From an uncultured Campylobacter sp. (lineage in GTDB: Bacteria; Campylobacterota; Campylobacteria; Campylobacterales; Campylobacteraceae), in assembly GCA_937990735.1 (NCBI GenBank), contig CALKQT010000005.1, forward strand, positions 1-26,132: a DNA stretch of 26,132 nucleotides. The letters are read 5' to 3'. The position numbers were made by a program, and so were the translations under genes. How positions within the stretch are numbered: the first letter of the stretch is position 1; every line of letters begins with the position of its first letter. Below, piece after piece: positions 22,066-26,132 of this stretch. The notes below the pieces were generated by a model that was not told the DNA's origin, did no database searches, and saw only the letters and a list, made by a program, of their open reading frames with translations.

Positions 22066-24139
22066 AAACGCCCCTATCTACGTACTCGCTTTCCGCCAGC
22101 TTGAAATATCCCTCACTCGCGCCGCCTTTTGAAATTTTAAGGCACATCCTTATCGTTTGGGCGATGACTATGATCGTAACGACGACGAAAAGAGCGCATA
22201 GCACGGCGTCGATGACGTTATTTCTGATGATAGCCTGCGCCTTTTCGATCGCCGCGAGATCGCTTAGGCCGGCGAGCTTGGCGGCAGTGTTTTGCGCGAT
22301 AGCCACGTGGCTTACCGCATCGTGCACGCGCTCGCCGTTGGCCGGCATCAGCTTTAAGATCGCCGCATAAAGCGTGGTTATAAGCACCCAGATCGCAGGA
22401 GCGATCGTGACAAAGGCGTATTTTTGCTTGCCCATTTTAAAAAGCACCACCGTCGCAAGCAGCAGCGCGATGCCCGCGAGCATCTGATTGGACGCGCCGA
22501 AAAGCGGCCACAGCGTGTAAATTCCGCCCATAGGATCGGTAACGCCGCTGTAGAGCAGATAGCCCCAGCCCGCCACGCAGATCACCGTCGCGATGATGCC
22601 GTAGAGGGAATTTTTGGTATCGGAAAACGGCTTATAGACGTTGCCTAAAATTTCTTGCACCATAAAGCGCCCCGTGCGCGTGCCCGCATCGACCGCGGTC
22701 AGAATAAACAGCGCCTCAAACAAAATCGCGAAATGGTACCAAAACGCCATCAGCTCCTTGCCGCCGATGATCTGATGTAGCAGCATCGTTAGCCCCATCG
22801 CAAAGGTAGGAGCGCCGCCCGTGCGGCTCATCATCGTGGTTTCGCCGACGTTTGAGGCCAAGGCGCCGATCTGCTCGGGCGCGATACTAAATCCGATGGA
22901 ATTTATATACGCCGCGGCGCTTACCGCGTCTTTGCCCAGCACCGCAGCAGGCGAGTTGATAGCGAAGTATTCGCCCGGGCTTAGGATGCACGCCGCTACG
23001 AGCGCCATTACGCCCACAAGGCTCTCCATAAGCATCGAGCCGTAGCCGATGAAAAGAGTGTGGGTTTCGCGCTCGACCATCTTCGGCGTCGTGCCGCTGG
23101 AGATCAGCGCATGAAAGCCCGAAATCGCGCCGCATGCAATCGTGATAAACAAAAACGGAAATATCGGACCTGCAAAAACGGGACCCGTGCCGTCAATAAA
23201 TTTCGTCGTAGCGGGCATTTTAAGCTCGGGCGCGACAAAGATTATCGCGACCGCCATGCCGATGATGACGCCGAGCTTAAGGAAGGTGCTTAGATAATCG
23301 CGCGGCGCGAGTAGCAGCCATACAGGCAAGATCGCCGCGATAAAGCCGTAGCCGATCGTAAGAAGCGCGAGCGTCTCGCCCTTTAGCGAAAAAAGATCGT
23401 GCCAGTACGGATCGATCGAGACGTAATGCCCACCCCAAAGCGCAAGCATCAGCAAAACAAAGCCGATGATCGATGCCTCGCTGACCTTGCCAGGGCGCAA
23501 GAACCTCATATAAACTCCCATAAATATGGCGATCGGTATCGTCATCGCGATCGTAAAAAGCCCCCACGGCGAGTTTGCAAGCGCCTTTACGACGACCATC
23601 GCCAAAATCGCCACGATGATCAGCATGATGAAAAAAATCCCGATCATCGCGATGCCGCCCGTGAGCTTGCCCATCTCGTCTTTTATCATCTCGCCGAGGC
23701 TCTTGCCGCCGCGTCGCGTGGAGAGCACGAGCACGATGAAATCATGCACCGCGCCTGCGAGCACGACGCCTACCAAAAGCCAAATAGTGCCGGGCAGATA
23801 GCCCATCTGTGCAGCCACTACGGGACCTACGAGCGGTCCGGCGCCTGCGATAGCGGCGAAATGGTGGCCGAAAAGGACGTATTTGTTCGTAGGGACGTAA
23901 TCGCGTCCATCGTTTCGGATCACCGCAGGAGTCGCGCGGCGATCGTTCAGTTCGAATACGCGATACGCGATAAAGCGCCCGTAGAAGGTGTATCCGATCA
24001 GATAGATGCACGCGCTGGCCACTACGAGCCAGACGGCGCTGATGCTCTCGCCCTTATTTAGCGCAAGTACGCCGAAACACCACGCCCCTATGACGGCAAC
24101 CGCCGCCCAAAGGATCTTTTGCCAAAATTTCATGCTCAC
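22052..24139 (-). CDS. cstA: CstA carbon-starvation transporter (peptide/pyruvate family)
   Basis: The 695-residue inner-membrane protein has many hydrophobic segments. The early N-K-Y-V-L-F-G-H-H-F-A-A-I-A-G-A-G-P-L-V-G-P motif is diagnostic of CstA, and the later G-E-T-T-M-M-S-R-T-G-G-A-P and D-A-G-T-R-T-G-R-F segments are also conserved. Family members import peptides or pyruvate when carbon is scarce; in C. jejuni CstA has been linked to peptide use. AAGGAGTG precedes ATG 24139; M3 is a possible alternative start. The leader holds a strong hairpin (24160-24207), and the small YbdD gene follows with an overlap. Confidence 0.97.
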   Translation of the reverse strand: MSMKFWQKILWAAVAVIGAWCFGVLALNKGESISAVWLVVASACIYLIGYTFYGRFIAYRVFELNDRRATPAVIRNDGRDYVPTNKYVLFGHHFAAIAGAGPLVGPVVAAQMGYLPGTIWLLVGVVLAGAVHDFIVLVLSTRRGGKSLGEMIKDEMGKLTGGIAMIGIFFIMLIIVAILAMVVVKALANSPWGLFTIAMTIPIAIFMGVYMRFLRPGKVSEASIIGFVLLMLALWGGHYVSIDPYWHDLFSLKGETLALLTIGYGFIAAILPVWLLLAPRDYLSTFLKLGVIIGMAVAIIFVAPELKMPATTKFIDGTGPVFAGPIFPFLFITIACGAISGFHALISSGTTPKMVERETHTLFIGYGSMLMESLVGVMALVAACILSPGEYFAINSPAAVLGKDAVSAAAYINSIGFSIAPEQIGALASNVGETTMMSRTGGAPTFAMGLTMLLHQIIGGKELMAFWYHFAILFEALFILTAVDAGTRTGRFMVQEILGNVYKPFSDTKNSLYGIIATVICVAGWGYLLYSGVTDPMGGIYTLWPLFGASNQMLAGIALLLATVVLFKMGKQKYAFVTIAPAIWVLITTLYAAILKLMPANGERVHDAVSHVAIAQNTAAKLAGLSDLAAIEKAQAIIRNNVIDAVLCALFVVVTIIVIAQTIRMCLKISKGGASEGYFKLAESEYVDRGVYEKV

Positions 24140-24159
24140 TCCTTAAAGCTTAGCGAGCG

Positions 24160-24207
24160 GCTTTGGCGCAATTTGCCGTTTAACAAAACGGCTTGCGCCT
24201 TTAAAGC
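24160..24207 (-). promoter_or_regulatory. Long hairpin in the cstA leader
   Basis: Three nested perfect blocks pair: GCTTT/AAAGC (24160-24164 with 24203-24207), GGCGCA/TGCGCC (24165-24170 with 24194-24199) and GCCGTTT/AAACGGC (24175-24181 with 24186-24192). The loop is AACA. That gives eighteen base pairs ending 20 bp before the cstA start. No T run follows on either strand, so it is more likely a regulatory leader or message-stability element than a terminator. Confidence 0.6.
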
Positions 24208-24424
24208 GGGACTCGTTAAATAAAATTTAGTGCGTATTTTATCGGCGTTTTTATAATTTAAAGCTGAATCGCGAAATTAAAAAGAGCTCTTTCGGCGTTT
24301 AAATTTAGCGCCTAAATTTTGAATTTCAAATTTAAATAGACGGCTTGGCGGCGCACGAAATTTTAATATTTAATCGCCTAAATTTAACTCCGCAGCTTTT
24401 AGCCGTTACGGAATTTATCGCGGT

Positions 24425-24473
24425 TTAAGAAATCAAGCGATAAAATCCCATGATAACGATTTTAATTTCTTAA
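24425..24473 (+). promoter_or_regulatory. Nested inverted repeat before the FecCD operon
   Basis: TTAAGAAAT (24425-24433) pairs with ATTTCTTAA (24465-24473), and inside it TAAAAT (24441-24446) pairs with ATTTTA (24459-24464). The centre CATGATAACGATTTTAAT has a loose likeness to a Fur box, which would suit an iron transporter. Both roles (operator or leader) are guesses. Confidence 0.4.
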
Positions 24474-24505
24474 TAAAAATAGAGAATACTTTTAGGAGGA
24501 AATTT

Positions 24506-24694
24506 ATGCCGGATCAGGTGTGTGGCTACGTACTTTTTCGCGCTGATATCAAAAGCTATGCAAGCTGCAAAAATGATGGCACCAGCCGTGAAAATTTCAT
24601 GAATTCCGCGCGCATAAATTCCTGGCGCCGTTTAAATTTTAAAAATATCCGCCGCGACGAAATCTGCGCGTATAGTTCGCCTGGTGGGCTATGA
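24506..24694 (+). CDS. Short ORF upstream of and overlapping the FecCD permease gene (62 aa)
   Basis: TTAGGAGGAAATTT before ATG 24506 is one of the two best ribosome sites of the window. The stop overlaps the permease start in ATGA (24691-24694), so ribosomes finishing it could start the permease, whose own site is weak. The peptide is hydrophilic, with three cysteines and many S, N and R, and resembles nothing I know. There is no signal peptide. It may be a translated leader serving coupling, a relic of a larger gene, or a chance frame. Confidence 0.4.
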   Translation: MPDQVCGYVLFRADIKSYASCKNDGTSRENFMNSARINSWRRLNFKNIRRDEICAYSSPGGL

Positions 24695-25659
24695 GCTTTA
24701 AATTTTATCTCTTTCTAAGCGCAACTTTCGTCTTGCTTGCTTTAGTAGCCGTAAGTAGCGGCGGAGCGAGCATTTCGCTGGGCGACGTAGTGAAATTTTT
24801 CACCTTCGGCGAGATAGACGAGACCAAGCAGCTCATCTTGCTGCAAATGCGCCTGCCGCGCCTCGTGCTTGGAATTTTAATAGGCGCGCTGCTGGCAACT
24901 TCGGGCGTGGTGGTGCAAAGCGTATTTTTAAACCCGCTCGCAGACCCTTACATCATCGGCATCGCCTCGGCAGCGACTTTTGGCGCGGTCATAGCCTATC
25001 TACTGGGGCTTAGCGACGTTTTTTACGGAATTTTCGCGTTTTTAAGCGCAAGCGCGCTGTCGATCGTGATCTTTAAGCTCGCCGCTCACACTCGCTCGAT
25101 CTCGACGCTACTGATCGTAGGTATCGCCGTATCGTCGTTTTTGGGCGCATTTACCTCTTTCGCGGTCTATCTCATCGGAGAGGATAGCTTTAGGATTACG
25201 GCGTGGATGATGGGCTATCTAGGCGGAGCAAACTGGCAAAAGATCGCGCTTTTGCTGCCGCCGCTGCTGTTTTGCATGGCGTATTTTTACGCGAAGCGCC
25301 ACGAGCTAAATATCATCTTAAACGGCGACGAGGAGGCGAAGTCGCTGGGGCTCAATGTCGAGAAGTCCAAAAAGAGCCTGCTCATCGTATCCTCGCTCAT
25401 CATCGGCTTTTCGGTCGCGTTTACGGGGATGATAGGCTTCGTGGGGCTCATCATCCCGCATACCTTGCGTATGGCGCTTCGCACGTCTAGCAACGCCGTG
25501 CTGATCCCAGCTAGCGCGCTTACCGGCGGAGTTTTTTTGGTTTTTTGCGACGTAATCGCCAAAAACGCTCTCTCGCCGGTAGAAATTCCAATCGGCGTGG
25601 TGACTTCGTTTTTCGGCGCGCCATTTTTCCTATACCTTGCGTTTAGGAAGCACGCATGA
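24691..25659 (+). CDS. FecCD-family ABC transporter permease (322 aa)
   Basis: The inner-membrane subunit of an iron-siderophore, haem or cobalamin importer has about nine to ten membrane segments. Family marks are R-L-P-R-L (residues 54-58), S-G-V-V-V-Q-S-V-F-L-N-P-L-A-D-P-Y-I-I-G-I, the coupling-helix region G-F-V-G-L-I-I-P-H, and the ending P-I-G-V-V-T-S-F-F-G-A-P-F-F-L-Y-L. At 322 residues it is a usual length. ATG overlaps the stop of the short ORF, and its own stop overlaps the ATPase start (ATGA). The substrate cannot be read from the permease; the binding protein is outside the window. Confidence 0.95.
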   Translation: MSFKFYLFLSATFVLLALVAVSSGGASISLGDVVKFFTFGEIDETKQLILLQMRLPRLVLGILIGALLATSGVVVQSVFLNPLADPYIIGIASAATFGAVIAYLLGLSDVFYGIFAFLSASALSIVIFKLAAHTRSISTLLIVGIAVSSFLGAFTSFAVYLIGEDSFRITAWMMGYLGGANWQKIALLLPPLLFCMAYFYAKRHELNIILNGDEEAKSLGLNVEKSKKSLLIVSSLIIGFSVAFTGMIGFVGLIIPHTLRMALRTSSNAVLIPASALTGGVFLVFCDVIAKNALSPVEIPIGVVTSFFGAPFFLYLAFRKHA

Positions 25660-26132
25660 AAATTTCAGCGCTAAACTTCAGCTACGGCAAGCGGGCGATC
25701 CTGCAAGACGTATGTCTGAATTTAGAACGGGGTAAATTTTACGGGATTTTGGGCCCTAACGGCTGCGGCAAGAGCACTTTGCTAAAAAATATCTTACAAA
25801 TTTTAAAACCCACAAGCGGTATCATCGAAATTAACGGCAAAAGGGCGAGCGAATACGGACTAAAAGAGCTTGCGGCGCTCATCGGCTTCGTGCCGCAAAA
25901 AACAGCCCTCGCCGCGCCGCTTAGCGTGAAAGAAATTTTGCTTGCGGGCAGATTTTGCCGATTAAAAAGCGCCTTTAGCGGCTACGATGCGAGCGATCAC
26001 GCTAAAGTGGAGCAAATGGCAGAGCTTTTGGACGTGAAAAAATTCCTAGAGCGTAGCGCATTTGAGCTAAGCGGCGGGGAGTTCGGGCGCGTGCTGCTTG
26101 CCAGAGCGCTCGTCAGCGAGCCTGAAATTTTA
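25656..26132 (+). CDS. FecE/BtuD-type ABC transporter ATP-binding protein (partial)
   Basis: The first 159 residues of the ATPase that drives the FecCD permease are present; the gene runs off the window before Walker B. Walker A is G-P-N-G-C-G-K-S-T (33-41), the Q-loop glutamine is Q81 in V-P-Q, and the signature is L-S-G-G-E (138-142). It starts within the permease stop (ATGA), which indicates translational coupling. The gene order permease-ATPase is normal for iron and corrinoid importers. Confidence 0.95.
   Translation, partial: MKISALNFSYGKRAILQDVCLNLERGKFYGILGPNGCGKSTLLKNILQILKPTSGIIEINGKRASEYGLKELAALIGFVPQKTALAAPLSVKEILLAGRFCRLKSAFSGYDASDHAKVEQMAELLDVKKFLERSAFELSGGEFGRVLLARALVSEPEIL

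Noticed and set aside
23399..24061. 220-codon plus-strand frame opposite cstA
   Set aside because: It is an antisense shadow of a GC-rich membrane-protein gene, very rich in H, R and D and without a ribosome site.

Overview
The window looks like a Campylobacter chromosome. The block DUF721 gene - uvrC facing a small lipoprotein gene and guaA is the arrangement I know from Campylobacter. The right part also carries cstA with its YbdD partner and an iron-type FecCD/ATPase transporter. The moderately high G+C of that part, with many AAATTT/AAATTTTA words, would suit the oral group (C. gracilis, C. showae, C. rectus) better than C. jejuni. The species is an inference.

Bases 1-9700 are visibly AT-richer and look like an integrated accessory element. 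Bases 1-6047 hold a tight row of thirteen small genes, all on the minus strand. Several resemble immunity proteins of polymorphic toxin / contact-dependent inhibition systems: colicin-immunity-like, MafI-like, barstar-like, two Imm41-like, and three copies of one unnamed family. No toxin gene is seen, so this reads as an orphan immunity array. One member has a single in-frame stop, one has a one-base slip in an A7 tract, and one gene 5' end is nearly duplicated 3.1 kb away. Bases 6048-8235 hold no convincing gene but many strong inverted repeats, including a GC-rich structured candidate at 7000-7088. A tyrosine recombinase (8236-9462) follows, pointing away from an intact tRNA-Arg(CCT) (9701-9777). 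That tRNA is the natural insertion site and right edge of the element.

From 9778 rightward the content is core-like. A terminator sits directly against the tRNA. It closes a signalling operon of a single-domain response regulator and a 1516-residue hybrid histidine kinase with a NIT-type sensor. Next come uvrC and its overlapping DUF721 gene, and then, divergently, a LptM-like lipoprotein, guaA, an NAD(P)H oxidoreductase and a small membrane protein. A hypothetical protein with a low-complexity insert follows. The ybdD-cstA pair (nutrient uptake) runs leftward and has a strong hairpin in its leader. Diverging from it is a small ORF coupled to a FecCD permease and an ATP-binding gene that runs off the window. 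The cstA/permease intergenic region holds two separate long hairpins, one on each side.
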